Shown one piece after another: positions 26,071 to 35,358 of a DNA stretch of 64,000 bases (positions are counted from its first letter, which is position 1; every line of letters begins with the position of its first letter). The position numbers were made by a program, and so were the translations under genes. The DNA comes from Geojedonia litorea. GTDB taxonomy: Bacteria > Bacteroidota > Bacteroidia > Flavobacteriales > Flavobacteriaceae. The stretch lies in NCBI RefSeq assembly GCF_042654525.1, contig NZ_JBHSGP010000014.1:744001-808000 (forward strand), in the 5' to 3' direction. Under the pieces are notes generated by a model that had not been told where the DNA came from, ran no database searches, and saw only the letters and a list, made by a program, of their open reading frames with translations.

Positions 26071-26931
26071 ATGGCAAATCTAAAAGAAATACGTAATAGA
26101 ATATCATCGGTGTCTTCAACCATGCAGATTACCAGTGCCATGAAAATGGTATCTGCTGCTAAATTGAAAAAGGCCCAAGATGCTATTACGGCAATGCGAC
26201 CTTATTCAGATAAATTGACAGAGCTTTTACAAAGCTTAAGCGCAACTTTAGATGTAGATTCTGGAAGCAAATTTTCTGTACAACGCGAAGTGAAAAATGT
26301 ACTTATTGTAGCAATTACCTCCAATAGAGGCTTATGTGGTGCATTTAACTCTAACATTATTAAGTCTGTACAAAATTTAGCATCAAATAAATACGCGAAT
26401 CAAAATGTATCTTTCGTGGCGATTGGTAAAAAGGCTAATGATGCCTTTAAAAAGACCAACAAAGTTATTGCAAATAAAAGCGCTGTTTATGATGATTTGA
26501 CCTTCGATAATGTTGCTGAAATTGCCGAATTATTAATGGACAAATTCGTTGTTGGAGAGTTTGATAAAATAGAGATTGTTTATAATAAATTCAAGAACGC
26601 AGCTACGCAAGAAGTGATTATAGAGCAATTTTTACCAATTGTTCCTGTTGAAGGTGATGCCAACCTTAGTTTAGATTATATTTTTGAACCTTCAAAAGTT
26701 GAAATTGTTGAGCAATTAATTCCTAAATCACTTAAAACACAATTATATAAAAGTATTAGAGATTCGTTTGCTAGTGAGCACGGTGCGCGTATGACAGCAA
26801 TGCACAAAGCAACTGATAACGCTACTGAATTGAGAGATCAGCTAAAATTAACCTATAATAAGGCTCGTCAAGCAGCAATTACTAATGAAATCCTAGAGAT
26901 TGTTGGTGGCGCAGAAGCATTGAATAACTAA
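26071..26931 (+). CDS. atpG: ATP synthase F1 subunit gamma
   Basis: A 286-residue rotor-shaft subunit. The N-terminal helix carries KEIRNRISSVSSTMQITSAM and MVSAAKLKKAQ, the central domain SNRGLCGAFNS, and the C-terminal helix SEHGARMTAMHKATDNA, all family signatures. It is the last gene of the operon and is followed by a strong terminator; atpD and atpC must lie elsewhere, as is usual in flavobacteria. Confidence 0.96.
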   Translation: MANLKEIRNRISSVSSTMQITSAMKMVSAAKLKKAQDAITAMRPYSDKLTELLQSLSATLDVDSGSKFSVQREVKNVLIVAITSNRGLCGAFNSNIIKSVQNLASNKYANQNVSFVAIGKKANDAFKKTNKVIANKSAVYDDLTFDNVAEIAELLMDKFVVGEFDKIEIVYNKFKNAATQEVIIEQFLPIVPVEGDANLSLDYIFEPSKVEIVEQLIPKSLKTQLYKSIRDSFASEHGARMTAMHKATDNATELRDQLKLTYNKARQAAITNEILEIVGGAEALNN

Positions 26932-26975
26932 AGCAAATTTATAACTGAACGTGTTTCAGTAACTCTTACTATTAT

Positions 26976-27004
26976 AAAACCTCACGATACAGTGAGGTTT
27001 TTTT
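26976..27004 (+). terminator. Rho-independent terminator of the atp operon
   Basis: A ten-base-pair stem (AAAACCTCAC with GTGAGGTTTT) around a six-base loop, running straight into a T-run. It lies 45 bases after the atpG stop. Confidence 0.85.
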
Positions 27005-27049
27005 ATGGCACGGCTCTTGATTTCGTATATTTATAATGTTAAGTCTAGA

Positions 27050-27571
27050 ATGATGAAAATTATAATAACAACAATTTGTTCGATGAGTATGTTTGTCTTT
27101 TTGTCAAGCTTTTCTCAATGTACGGATGAAAGGAGTTTACAGGATGACGCTCCTGTTACTTTTGGCGACGTATATTATCAATACCGAGCTCAAGCGGTGC
27201 GAGATTTAGAAACTAGTTTCACATTAGTTATCCCTTTAAAGAATGATTTACCTAGCAGCATTACATTAGATTCGGTTTATTTTAAGGGGAAATCGGCTAA
27301 ATTACAAACAACCGTTAACAAGGATAATTTCTATTTCGCAAAGTTCATCACTAAACCGGCTTATAGCGAGGATATCATACTAAGTAGCGATTTGGCGGAG
27401 GAACATCAAAATAAACCTCCTAAACCTCCAATTAGGATACCGTTTGAGCTTAAATCTAATGAGTGCATTATAAGCTATATACAAGACGGTAAAACAAGAT
27501 ATTACAAAATTAAGGGTATTGTTCAAAAGCGACAAAATGGAGTTCCTATGAGCCCTAATAACAAGCCATAA
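27050..27571 (+). CDS. Hypothetical exported protein
   Basis: About 173 residues from the first of two adjacent ATGs (27050, 27053). The N-terminus is a signal peptide (KIIITTICSMSMFVFLSSFS) ending near SQC; the cysteine lacks a good lipobox (Q at -1), so a lipoprotein is uncertain. The mature part is beta-rich with a proline run PPKPPIRIP and no domain I recognise. An upstream in-frame ATG would place 16 more codons across the atp terminator and in front of the signal peptide, so it was rejected. Confidence 0.65.
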   Translation: MMKIIITTICSMSMFVFLSSFSQCTDERSLQDDAPVTFGDVYYQYRAQAVRDLETSFTLVIPLKNDLPSSITLDSVYFKGKSAKLQTTVNKDNFYFAKFITKPAYSEDIILSSDLAEEHQNKPPKPPIRIPFELKSNECIISYIQDGKTRYYKIKGIVQKRQNGVPMSPNNKP

Positions 27572-27629
27572 CTTATCTTTGGATTACGTTTGCTAAAAAC
27601 GTACTTTTAACTTCGATAAATCGCATAAT

Positions 27630-29093
27630 TTGAGCGCCTTTAAAACCCTCTTTAAGCAAACATTTATTTATGGTCTGGCAACGGTGTTGCCTAGGATGTT
27701 GAGCTTTTTGTTGGTGCCTTTATATACAGATCCCAAGGTGCTTTCGTCTCCTGCCGAATATGGTGAGGTTTCAGTCATTTTCTCCTATTTTGTTCTGTTT
27801 AACGTCATTTTAGCCTATGGAATGGAAACCGCCTTCTTTAGGTTTTTCAATAAAGAAGACGATAAAGAAAAGGTTATTGGAACAACCACATTTTCTTTGG
27901 TTGTGAGTTCACTTTTGTTTTTTACTTTGGCTCTCATTTTCCAAGAACAAATTGCCTCGTTTATTGATATTGACGTAAAATATATCAACCTTGTTATTTG
28001 GATTTTGCTATTAGATGCTCTGGTTATTATTCCGTTCGCATGGCTTCGCGCTACACAAAAACCAATGCGCTATGCAGTTATTAAAATTTTAAATGTCGGA
28101 TTAAATCTAGGACTGAACCTTTTCTTTTTATTGGCATTAAAAGACCTTGCTTTGACCAATGAGGTTTTCAATTCTATATATAGACCAAATTTTGAGATTA
28201 GTTACATTTTTATCGCCAATCTTGTAGCAAGCGGGGTGACTTTGCTGTTAATGGCTTCTTTTTATGTTCGAATCAAATATGTATTCAATACTGCCCTATT
28301 GAAAACAATGTTACGATACGCTTTCCCAGTACTAATTGCTGGGGTGGCTTTTTCTATAAATGAAACCTTTGATAGAATTTTACTGAAAGAGTTATTGCCT
28401 CGAGATATTTCAGATACACAAATAGGGATGTATTCGGCATGTTACAAGCTTGCATTATTCATGACACTGTTTGCAACGGCTTATAGATTGGGTATTGAAC
28501 CTTTCTTTTTCAGCCATTCTAAAAGTGAGAATCCACAAAAAAGTTATGCTAGAATTTTAGAATTCTTTGTTGCTTTTGGAGCGGTCATATTATTAACAGT
28601 TGTTGTTTTTGCAGACGTTTTAAAGCCATTTATAGTAAGAAGCGAAGCCTATTGGGAAGCGATGTGGGTTGTGCCTATTGTGCTCATAGCCAATTTTTGT
28701 TTAGGGATTTACCATAATTTATCTGTTTGGTATAAAATTACCGACAAAACAAAATTTGGAGCTTATATTTCTATAGTTGGCGCATTAATAACCTTGGTAA
28801 TCAATATACTTTTCATTAAAACGTTTAGTTATAAAGCTTCGGCCATTGCTACCTTATGTGCCTATGCTACCATGATGCTTTTGTCATATTATTTTGGTAA
28901 AAAATATTATCCAATACCGTATAACCTGAAGAAAATATGTTTGTATCTAATAGTATCAACCTTGTTTTCAATTATAAGTTTTTATCAATTTAGATACAAT
29001 TATACTATTGGTATTTCCCTCTTAATTGTATTTTTGGTTATTGTAGGGTTTTCCGAAAAACAACAAATTAAACAACTCATAAGAAGACAATAA
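27630..29093 (+). CDS. Oligosaccharide flippase / MATE-like exporter (Wzx family)
   Basis: A 487-residue protein with 12-14 membrane helices of the MVF/PST superfamily; the N-terminus FKQTFIYGLATVLPRMLSFL is the usual opening of Wzx-type flippases. It would move lipid-linked glycans across the inner membrane. The start is TTG: no ATG precedes the conserved first helix, and the next ATG would remove half of it. A TATCTTTG box at 27574-27581 is a possible -7 element without a clear TTG partner. A DUF6090 gene follows after 5 bases. Confidence 0.83.
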   Translation: MSAFKTLFKQTFIYGLATVLPRMLSFLLVPLYTDPKVLSSPAEYGEVSVIFSYFVLFNVILAYGMETAFFRFFNKEDDKEKVIGTTTFSLVVSSLLFFTLALIFQEQIASFIDIDVKYINLVIWILLLDALVIIPFAWLRATQKPMRYAVIKILNVGLNLGLNLFFLLALKDLALTNEVFNSIYRPNFEISYIFIANLVASGVTLLLMASFYVRIKYVFNTALLKTMLRYAFPVLIAGVAFSINETFDRILLKELLPRDISDTQIGMYSACYKLALFMTLFATAYRLGIEPFFFSHSKSENPQKSYARILEFFVAFGAVILLTVVVFADVLKPFIVRSEAYWEAMWVVPIVLIANFCLGIYHNLSVWYKITDKTKFGAYISIVGALITLVINILFIKTFSYKASAIATLCAYATMMLLSYYFGKKYYPIPYNLKKICLYLIVSTLFSIISFYQFRYNYTIGISLLIVFLVIVGFSEKQQIKQLIRRQ

Positions 29094-29098
29094 AGAGA

Positions 29099-29857
29099 GT
29101 GATCAAATTCTTCAATAAAATACGAAAACAACAACTTGACCAAAATAAGACTGGAAGATATTTAAAATATGCTATTGGCGAAATTATTTTAGTGATGATT
29201 GGTATTCTACTGGCTCTTCAAGTTAATAATTGGAACAATAATCGTGAATTAAAAAAAGAAGAACTTAAAGTGCTGAAAAGTCTTTATAAGGAGTTTAATG
29301 AAAACTTGTCAAGTTTTGATATAGCTTATAAATTTCATTTAAACAGAAAAAATGATATTAAGACCATGATGACTTCTAATCCTAGTGAATTATCTTTAGA
29401 TAGTTTAAGAAGTTTGAACGCTAGTGTTAGTAACAATTTAACGTTTGACCCATTTCAAGGCATTTATAACTCGGTCATTAATTCAGGAAAGATTGAGTTA
29501 ATTTCAAACGATTCTTTAAAAATTAAAATTGCCAGATTTCAAGATTTGTTAAATGATTATAAGGAGGAAGAAACAAATACTATGATATTTACGCAAAACA
29601 ACCTCTATCCATTTCAATTAGATGGCTCAAAATTGAATTTTAATATAGCTTATGATATAAGGGAAAGTTCCAAAGAAGAACAAATAGAATTGAAGCAGAG
29701 TATTGTTCAATTAATAGAATCAGATAAATATGAAAACCTATTAGTTTATATTTATAGCTATATGAGTGGTATTTTTATAGAAGGGCCAATTTTAAAGGAA
29801 GAAATGATATCAATCATTAATTTATTAAAGAAAGAAATAGAGAAACATGACTATTAA
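29099..29857 (+). CDS. DUF6090-like membrane-anchored protein
   Basis: A 252-residue protein with a basic N-terminus, one membrane helix (AIGEIILVMIGILLALQVNNW, about 26-46) immediately followed by NNNRELKKEE and a long helical, probably periplasmic domain. The GEIxLVxIGILLALQxNxW motif marks the Bacteroidota DUF6090 family, which I know only as uncharacterised and often multicopy. The start is GTG. It overlaps dut by 11 bases, so it has been inserted into, or retained in, the flippase-dut operon. Confidence 0.72.
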   Translation: MIKFFNKIRKQQLDQNKTGRYLKYAIGEIILVMIGILLALQVNNWNNNRELKKEELKVLKSLYKEFNENLSSFDIAYKFHLNRKNDIKTMMTSNPSELSLDSLRSLNASVSNNLTFDPFQGIYNSVINSGKIELISNDSLKIKIARFQDLLNDYKEEETNTMIFTQNNLYPFQLDGSKLNFNIAYDIRESSKEEQIELKQSIVQLIESDKYENLLVYIYSYMSGIFIEGPILKEEMISIINLLKKEIEKHDY

Positions 29858-30281
29858 AATCATAAATAAATCTAATCACGATTTACCAAACTATGAAACC
29901 ATAGCCTCTGCAGGTATGGATTTAAGAGCTAACCTTTCCGAATCAAGAGTTTTAAAACCTCTTGAACGCAGTATTGTTGGAACAGGCCTATTCATTGAAC
30001 TACCTATTGGATATGAGGCACAGGTGAGACCAAGAAGTGGATTAGCCGCAAAAAAGGGAATTACAGTATTAAATGCCCCAGGCACCATAGACGCCGATTA
30101 TAGAGGTGAAATAGGGGTGATTTTGGTAAATTTATCAAATGAAGATTTCACTATTGAAAATGGCGAACGAATTGCTCAATTAGTCATTGCAAAACATGAG
30201 CGTGCCGAATGGGCTGAAGCAAACGAACTTTCTGAAACTTCTCGTGGGGCTGGAGGCTTTGGAAGCACCGGAGTCAAGTAA
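29847..30281 (+). CDS. dut: dUTP diphosphatase
   Basis: A 144-residue trimeric dUTPase hydrolysing dUTP to dUMP and pyrophosphate. All five family motifs are visible: AGMDLRA, PRSGLAAKKG, GTIDADYRGEIG, ENGERIAQLV and the C-terminal RGAGGFGSTG P-loop-like motif. Length is typical. It begins inside the end of the DUF6090 gene and precedes the nucleotidyltransferase by 67 bases. Confidence 0.97.
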   Translation: MTIKIINKSNHDLPNYETIASAGMDLRANLSESRVLKPLERSIVGTGLFIELPIGYEAQVRPRSGLAAKKGITVLNAPGTIDADYRGEIGVILVNLSNEDFTIENGERIAQLVIAKHERAEWAEANELSETSRGAGGFGSTGVK

Positions 30282-30348
30282 ATTTATTCGTTCAAACTTA
30301 GAAAACTCAAATTAAACCAAAATAAATCCCGTTTTGCGGGCAATAACT

Positions 30349-31368
30349 ATGAAAATAATTGTACCAATGGCAGGTCGAGGTTCACGTTTAAGGCCACATA
30401 CCTTAACCATACCTAAACCATTAATACCAGTCGCAGGGCAACCCATTGTGCATCGTTTGGTAAAGGATATCGCCAAAATCTTAAAACAACCTATTGAAGA
30501 AGTAGCTTTCGTTCTAGGCGATCCAGCATTTTTTGGAGACGATGTTGTAGAGAGTTTAACCCAATTAGCACATAGTTTAGGCGCCAAAGCATCTGTATAT
30601 AGACAAGACCAACCCTTAGGAACAGGTCATGCTATAATGTCGGCAAAAGATTCGCTATCTGGTCCAGCCGTTGTGGCCTACGCAGACACACTAATTAGAG
30701 CTAATTTTGAATTAGATCCAAGTGCAGATGCGGTAATTTGGACTAAAGAAGTTGATTTTCCTGAAGCCTATGGTGTAGTTAAATTAAATGAAGCTAATAA
30801 TATTGTTGAGTTGGTTGAAAAGCCTAAAATTTTTGTTTCTAAACATGCAGTAATTGGAATTTACTATTTTAAAGCCATAGAAGATTTAAAGGAAAAATTA
30901 CAAGAAGTTTTAGATCAAAACGTTATGAATGGAGGAGAATATCAAATTAATGATGGGATTAAACGCATGATGGCCGAAGGTAGAATATTTAAAACAGGCA
31001 CAGTAGATGAATGGATGGATTGTGGTAATAAAGAAATTACAGTGGAAACCAATTCTAAAATGCTGAATTTTTTATTGACTGACGGTGATGAACAATTAAT
31101 ATCGCCTTCAATAAATCTGGAAAATTCTAAAATTATTCAGCCTTGTTTCATTGGGGATAATGTGACACTCAAAAACACTGTAATTGGACCAAATGTTTCT
31201 ATTGGCAGCAATTGTTTAATTGAAAATTCAACCGTTAAAAATAGCTTAATACAGAGCAATAACCATATAAAAAATGCTAATTTAGACGAAGCTATGATTG
31301 GCAATCATGTGGTTTATAATGGGGATTTCAAAAAAATAAGCATCGGAGATTATTCTGTTTTGGAATAA
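30349..31368 (+). CDS. Sugar-phosphate nucleotidyltransferase with C-terminal left-handed beta-helix
   Basis: A 339-residue enzyme of the glucose-1-phosphate thymidylyl/uridylyltransferase-like class. The nucleotide-binding start is IIVPMAGRGSRLRPHTLTIPKPL, read as GRGSRLRP then KPL; further motifs are GTGHAI, AYADTLI and EYQINDGI. Residues from about 250 onward form hexapeptide-like turns (IGDNVTLKNTVIGPNVSIGS). The ATG is preferred over an in-frame TTG five codons upstream because it directly precedes the conserved motif. The sugar is unknown. Confidence 0.85.
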   Translation: MKIIVPMAGRGSRLRPHTLTIPKPLIPVAGQPIVHRLVKDIAKILKQPIEEVAFVLGDPAFFGDDVVESLTQLAHSLGAKASVYRQDQPLGTGHAIMSAKDSLSGPAVVAYADTLIRANFELDPSADAVIWTKEVDFPEAYGVVKLNEANNIVELVEKPKIFVSKHAVIGIYYFKAIEDLKEKLQEVLDQNVMNGGEYQINDGIKRMMAEGRIFKTGTVDEWMDCGNKEITVETNSKMLNFLLTDGDEQLISPSINLENSKIIQPCFIGDNVTLKNTVIGPNVSIGSNCLIENSTVKNSLIQSNNHIKNANLDEAMIGNHVVYNGDFKKISIGDYSVLE

Positions 31369-31381
31369 TAATTGAACTTCA

Positions 31382-32776
31382 ATGTTGCCTATAATGTTAC
31401 CTTATACTATGAAACTAAATCTCTGCAGTCTATTTTTCATTCTTGGAATGCTTTTAGTTCCACAGCATAACTACGCTCAAGTTGATTTTAATAAGCGCCC
31501 AGATGACGATTTAGGTAATGTTGAAGATGAATACCAAGAGCTGTTTTTTGAGGCTCTAAAACAAAAAGGTATCGAAAACTATCAACGTGCCGTAGACGCA
31601 TTACTTAAATGTATTAATCTTAAAAGCACAGATGCCGTTGTGTTTTATGAATTAGGCAAAAATTACAATTTACTTAAAAATTTTGGAGCCGCTGAAGACG
31701 CCTTAAAAAAAGCGATAGCTAAAGAACCTGATAATGAGTGGTATTTAGATGAACTTTATGCTGTATACGTGCAGCAAAATGAAACTGACAAGGCCATCAA
31801 GACCATAAAACAATTGGTAAAATATCATCCAGATTATAAACAAGATCTCGTTTCATTATATATCAAAGCAAAAAAATACAATGACGCTTTAGACTTATTA
31901 GACGAGTTGGACAAAAGTTTAGGAATTAATGATGAAAGAGATTATTTAAGAAATCAGATTTTTGAGATTACGGGTGATGACAAAAATCGAATTAAACATC
32001 TTGAAGAACGATTAAAAAATTATCCAGATAATGAAATTAATTATCTTAATTTAATTTATAGGTATAGTGAAACAGGTAAATCAGACAAGGCGTTCGAAAT
32101 AGCAAAACAATTGTTAACTCGAAATCCAAATTCGCAACTTGTACATTTGGCATTGTACAAATTTTATATGGATGCAAATGACCCTTCAAATGCTATAAAT
32201 TCTATGAAGGTGGTTTTAACAAGTTCAGAAATCAACCCTGATGCGAAAGCAAAAGTCCTGAATGATTTCGTGAATTTTGTGTCTAAACATCCTGAATATG
32301 AAAAGGATTTAGTAGAGGTCACCGCCCTAGTGGGAAATGATAACAGTCCCAAAACCCTGATTGAGCTGGCCCAATATCATTTAAAAATTGGAGATAAAGA
32401 AAAAGCCTTAAGCTATTTTGAAGATCTGTTAAAAGAAGAGCCTAATAACTTTTCGGCATTAAAAGATGTGGTATTATTACAACTCGATTTAAATTTGGAC
32501 GAACAAGCCGCGAAGAAAAGTGAACAGGCACTGGAATTATATCCTGCTCAACCTATATTTTATTTGGTAAATGGGGTAGCCAATAATAAATTGAAAAAGT
32601 CCAAAAAAGCGATTCAAAGCCTTGAAACAGGACTCGATTATATAATTGATGATACTAAAATGGAGGCCGATTTTTATACCCAATTAAGTTTGGCGTATCA
32701 GCTTGATAATAATATTGCCAAGTCTAATGCGTTTGCTAAAAAGGCAGAAGCCCTAAATAAAGGACAACACCCGTAA
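31382..32776 (+). CDS. Tetratricopeptide-repeat protein, secreted
   Basis: A 464-residue protein, or 455 if the ATG at 31409 directly before MKLNLCSLFFILGM is the true start. The signal peptide ends near NYAQ. The mature part is made of about ten TPR-like helix pairs (for example ALKKAIAKEPDNEWYLDELY and GDKEKALSYFEDLLKEEPNN). It lies between a nucleotidyltransferase and the DUF4292 lipoprotein, whose start overlaps its stop by one base, suggesting a shared envelope role. The partner is not known. Confidence 0.8.
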   Translation: MLPIMLPYTMKLNLCSLFFILGMLLVPQHNYAQVDFNKRPDDDLGNVEDEYQELFFEALKQKGIENYQRAVDALLKCINLKSTDAVVFYELGKNYNLLKNFGAAEDALKKAIAKEPDNEWYLDELYAVYVQQNETDKAIKTIKQLVKYHPDYKQDLVSLYIKAKKYNDALDLLDELDKSLGINDERDYLRNQIFEITGDDKNRIKHLEERLKNYPDNEINYLNLIYRYSETGKSDKAFEIAKQLLTRNPNSQLVHLALYKFYMDANDPSNAINSMKVVLTSSEINPDAKAKVLNDFVNFVSKHPEYEKDLVEVTALVGNDNSPKTLIELAQYHLKIGDKEKALSYFEDLLKEEPNNFSALKDVVLLQLDLNLDEQAAKKSEQALELYPAQPIFYLVNGVANNKLKKSKKAIQSLETGLDYIIDDTKMEADFYTQLSLAYQLDNNIAKSNAFAKKAEALNKGQHP

Positions 32777-33561
32777 TGAAACCTATAAAAGCCCTTTCAG
32801 TTTTATTTTTAGTGATAACTTTTACGTTTGGGTGCAGATCCACTAAAAGCTTGAGTTCATCAGGTGAATTGGATGCTAGTATGACCTCAAGGCAACTCAT
32901 AAAAGAGCATTTAAACCAAAACAGCAGATTCAAAACCTTACAGGCAAGGGTTAAATTAGATTATACGCAAGATCAAAAAACACAGGGCTATACGGTAAAT
33001 TTAAGAATAGAAAAGGATAAAGTTATTTGGATTAATGCCACATTGGGACTTGCCAGAGCCATGATTACGCCAGACAAAGTTCAGTTTTATGATAAAATAA
33101 ACAATCAATATTTTGATGGAGATTATAGGTTGTTAAGTGATTTGTTGGGAATAACTTTAGATTTTAAGAAAGTACAAAGTCTTTTACTAGGAGAAACTAT
33201 TTTCAATTTGCGCGAAGGCACCTATACAAGCTCAACCCACGAAGGCTCATATGTGTTGCAACCCAAAGACCAGTTGGCGATACTTGAGCTGTTTTATTTG
33301 ATCAATCCAGGCCATTTTAAACTGGATTCCCAACAGCTATTTCAACCGTTAAAACGACGTATGCTTCAGGTAGATTATACTAAATATCAGGAAGTTCAAA
33401 AGCAAATTGTACCCGAACAATTTAAGATAATTGCTGTGGAAGACACCGAAGAGGTCTCCGTTGAAATGGAATACAAATCAGTTACCCTAAATGAGAAACT
33501 ACGGTTTCCTTTTACAATCCCTTCAGGATTTAAAGAAATTCAATTAGACCATGCAGAATAA
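32776..33561 (+). CDS. DUF4292 lipoprotein (LolB/LolA-like fold suspected)
   Basis: A 261-residue protein with a signal peptide ending in the lipobox TFGC (Cys20), then a mature domain rich in beta strands (YTVNLRIEKDKVIWINATLGLARAMITPDKVQFYDK in family layout). DUF4292 is regarded as related to LolA/LolB-type lipoprotein carriers, but function is not demonstrated. It is coupled to the TPR gene upstream (ATGA-type one-base overlap) and overlaps the EnvC-like gene by 11 bases, so the three act in one envelope operon. Confidence 0.78.
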   Translation: MKPIKALSVLFLVITFTFGCRSTKSLSSSGELDASMTSRQLIKEHLNQNSRFKTLQARVKLDYTQDQKTQGYTVNLRIEKDKVIWINATLGLARAMITPDKVQFYDKINNQYFDGDYRLLSDLLGITLDFKKVQSLLLGETIFNLREGTYTSSTHEGSYVLQPKDQLAILELFYLINPGHFKLDSQQLFQPLKRRMLQVDYTKYQEVQKQIVPEQFKIIAVEDTEEVSVEMEYKSVTLNEKLRFPFTIPSGFKEIQLDHAE

Positions 33562-34780
33562 GTTTACAGTTATCTTTTCAATGACCATTTTATTTTTGGT
33601 TGGGGGTTTTTCCGCAGAGGCCCAAAGTCAAAAGCAAAAAGAATTGGAAGCTAAACGGCAGCAGTATATGCGTGAGATTGAGCAAATTAATAGCTTGTTA
33701 TTTGCAAATAGAAAGAAGGAAAAATCGGTTATTTCTCAAGTTGAAGATTTAAATTACAAAGTTAGTGTACGTGAGAATTTAATAAAGGTTACCAATGATC
33801 AAGCCAATTTGCTGACACGGGAAATCAATACAAACCAGAAAGAAATTTCCAGTTTAAGGGATCAACTTAAACTTTTAAAAGAAGATTACGCAAAAATGAT
33901 TGTAAGGTCATACAAGGGCCGATCAGACCAGAGCAAGGTCATGTTTTTATTATCTTCTGAAAACTTTAAACAAGCTTACAAACGACTGCAATACATCAAA
34001 CAATACGCCGATTATCAAAAAGAACAAGGTGAAAAAATCAAGGATAAAACACAAAAACTGCAAGAATTAAACACTTCCTTGTTAAGGCAAAAGGAAGATA
34101 AAAAGAAGCTCATTGCACAAAATAAGGCTGAAAAAAATCGTTTGGAATCCGAACGTATTGAACAAGAAAAATTGGTGGCATCAATTCGAAAAAATTTGAG
34201 CAGCTTTGCTAGTCAAGTGAAACAAAAACAGCAAGAAATTGATAGAATTGACAAGGAGATTGACAGACTGATTAGAGAGGCTATTGCCGCTTCCAACAAA
34301 AAAGCTGGGAATGATGCATCAAGCTCTAAAGGTTATGCGTTAACTGCTGAAGCCAAAGCTTTAGCAGCTAATTTTGAAGCGAATAAAGGTAAATTACCTT
34401 GGCCAGTGGAGAAAGGTGTGGTGAAACTTGCCTATGGTAAACAACCCTCACCCATTGACCGCACAGTGATGATTGAAAGTAATGGTGTTAGAATTGCAAC
34501 TGAAGAAGGCGCTAAAGTAAGGGCTGTTTTTGAAGGTGAAGTAACTGGGATATTGTTGATAAAAAATGCGAATCCGGCTATTGTGATTAGGCATGGAAAC
34601 TATTTTACCATTTATAAAAACCTGTCAAAAATATTTGTGAAACAGGGCGATAAAGTAAGTACTAAGCAAATTATTGGTGAAGTGTTTACCAATACAGCCA
34701 ATGGCGAAACTATGCTTGGTTTTGGCGTCAATAAAGATTTAAAAACCGAGAACCCAGCTAACTGGATTTACAGAATGTAG
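33551..34780 (+). CDS. EnvC-like murein hydrolase activator with degenerate LytM domain
   Basis: A 409-residue periplasmic protein: signal peptide (about 1-24, ending SAEAQ), a long coiled coil (about 25-245) and a C-terminal M23/LytM domain (about 290-409). The metal ligands are missing: the usual HxGxDI is SNGVRI, the YAHL segment is YKNL, and the HLHFE motif is MLGFGV. This is the state of E. coli EnvC, which activates amidases rather than cutting peptidoglycan. So the protein is probably a regulator of cell-separation amidases, not an enzyme. Confidence 0.85.
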   Translation: MQNKFTVIFSMTILFLVGGFSAEAQSQKQKELEAKRQQYMREIEQINSLLFANRKKEKSVISQVEDLNYKVSVRENLIKVTNDQANLLTREINTNQKEISSLRDQLKLLKEDYAKMIVRSYKGRSDQSKVMFLLSSENFKQAYKRLQYIKQYADYQKEQGEKIKDKTQKLQELNTSLLRQKEDKKKLIAQNKAEKNRLESERIEQEKLVASIRKNLSSFASQVKQKQQEIDRIDKEIDRLIREAIAASNKKAGNDASSSKGYALTAEAKALAANFEANKGKLPWPVEKGVVKLAYGKQPSPIDRTVMIESNGVRIATEEGAKVRAVFEGEVTGILLIKNANPAIVIRHGNYFTIYKNLSKIFVKQGDKVSTKQIIGEVFTNTANGETMLGFGVNKDLKTENPANWIYRM

Positions 34781-35293
34781 TTATACAAATAGGGCTTTTA
34801 ATTCACTAGCATCTTTAGGCTTCATTTTCCCCGCCAAGACTAAACTCAATTGTTTACGTCGCAAGGCAGCATTAAAACGTTCAATTTCTAGTGTAGATTC
34901 TGGTGTAAGTGGAGGAACATCAGTAGGTCTTCCGGTTTCGTCAACTGCAACAAATGTATAAATGGCCTCATTGGCTTTGTCTCGTAAGCCAGATTCACGA
35001 TCTTCTATCCAAACATCTAAATACACTTCCATAGAGGTTTTAAAAGCACGAGATACTTTCGCTTCAACAGTGACCACACTTCCTAACGGAATGGATCTAT
35101 TAAACGCCACATGATTTACAGATGCTGTTACAGTGATTCTTCTAGAATGACGTCTCGCGGCAATACTTGCTGCTCTATCCATTCTTGCCAATAGTTCACC
35201 TCCAAACAAGTTGTTTAATGGGTTGGTTTCACTTGGCAATACCAAGTCGGTCATTACAGTAAGCGATTGTGTAGGGGTTCTAGCGTCCATCAT
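34781..35293 (-). CDS. Acyl-CoA thioesterase, hot-dog fold
   Basis: A 170-residue YciA/ACOT-type thioesterase that hydrolyses acyl-CoA. Family features are LPSETNPLNNLFGGELLARMDRAA (positions 18-41; the Asn and Gly-Gly are the conserved turn), HVAFNRSIPLGS and YTFVAVDETGRP. The stop codon abuts that of the EnvC-like gene on the other strand with no base between. Either of the first two Met codons could be the start. Confidence 0.9.
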   Translation of the reverse strand: MMDARTPTQSLTVMTDLVLPSETNPLNNLFGGELLARMDRAASIAARRHSRRITVTASVNHVAFNRSIPLGSVVTVEAKVSRAFKTSMEVYLDVWIEDRESGLRDKANEAIYTFVAVDETGRPTDVPPLTPESTLEIERFNAALRRKQLSLVLAGKMKPKDASELKALFV

Positions 35294-35312
35294 TCAAATT
35301 TTAAATGTGGCA

Positions 35313-35320
35313 CAAAGGTA
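35313..35320 (-). promoter_or_regulatory. Candidate -7 box for the thioesterase gene
   Basis: TACCTTTG on the minus strand, a perfect TAnnTTTG match, places transcription near 35307, 14 bases before the gene. The only upstream TTG is 13 bases away, shorter than usual. Confidence 0.4.
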
Positions 35321-35358
35321 GGATGTTTTATAACAAAAATGTAATTGGAAATGTGAAA

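Noticed and set aside
27005..27049. Upstream start of the exported protein after atpG
   Set aside because: It begins at the end of the atp terminator and would put 16 residues before the signal peptide.
30328..30340. CCCG-TTTTG-CGGG hairpin before the nucleotidyltransferase
   Set aside because: Only four base pairs and no T-run, so it is not a terminator; no further support.
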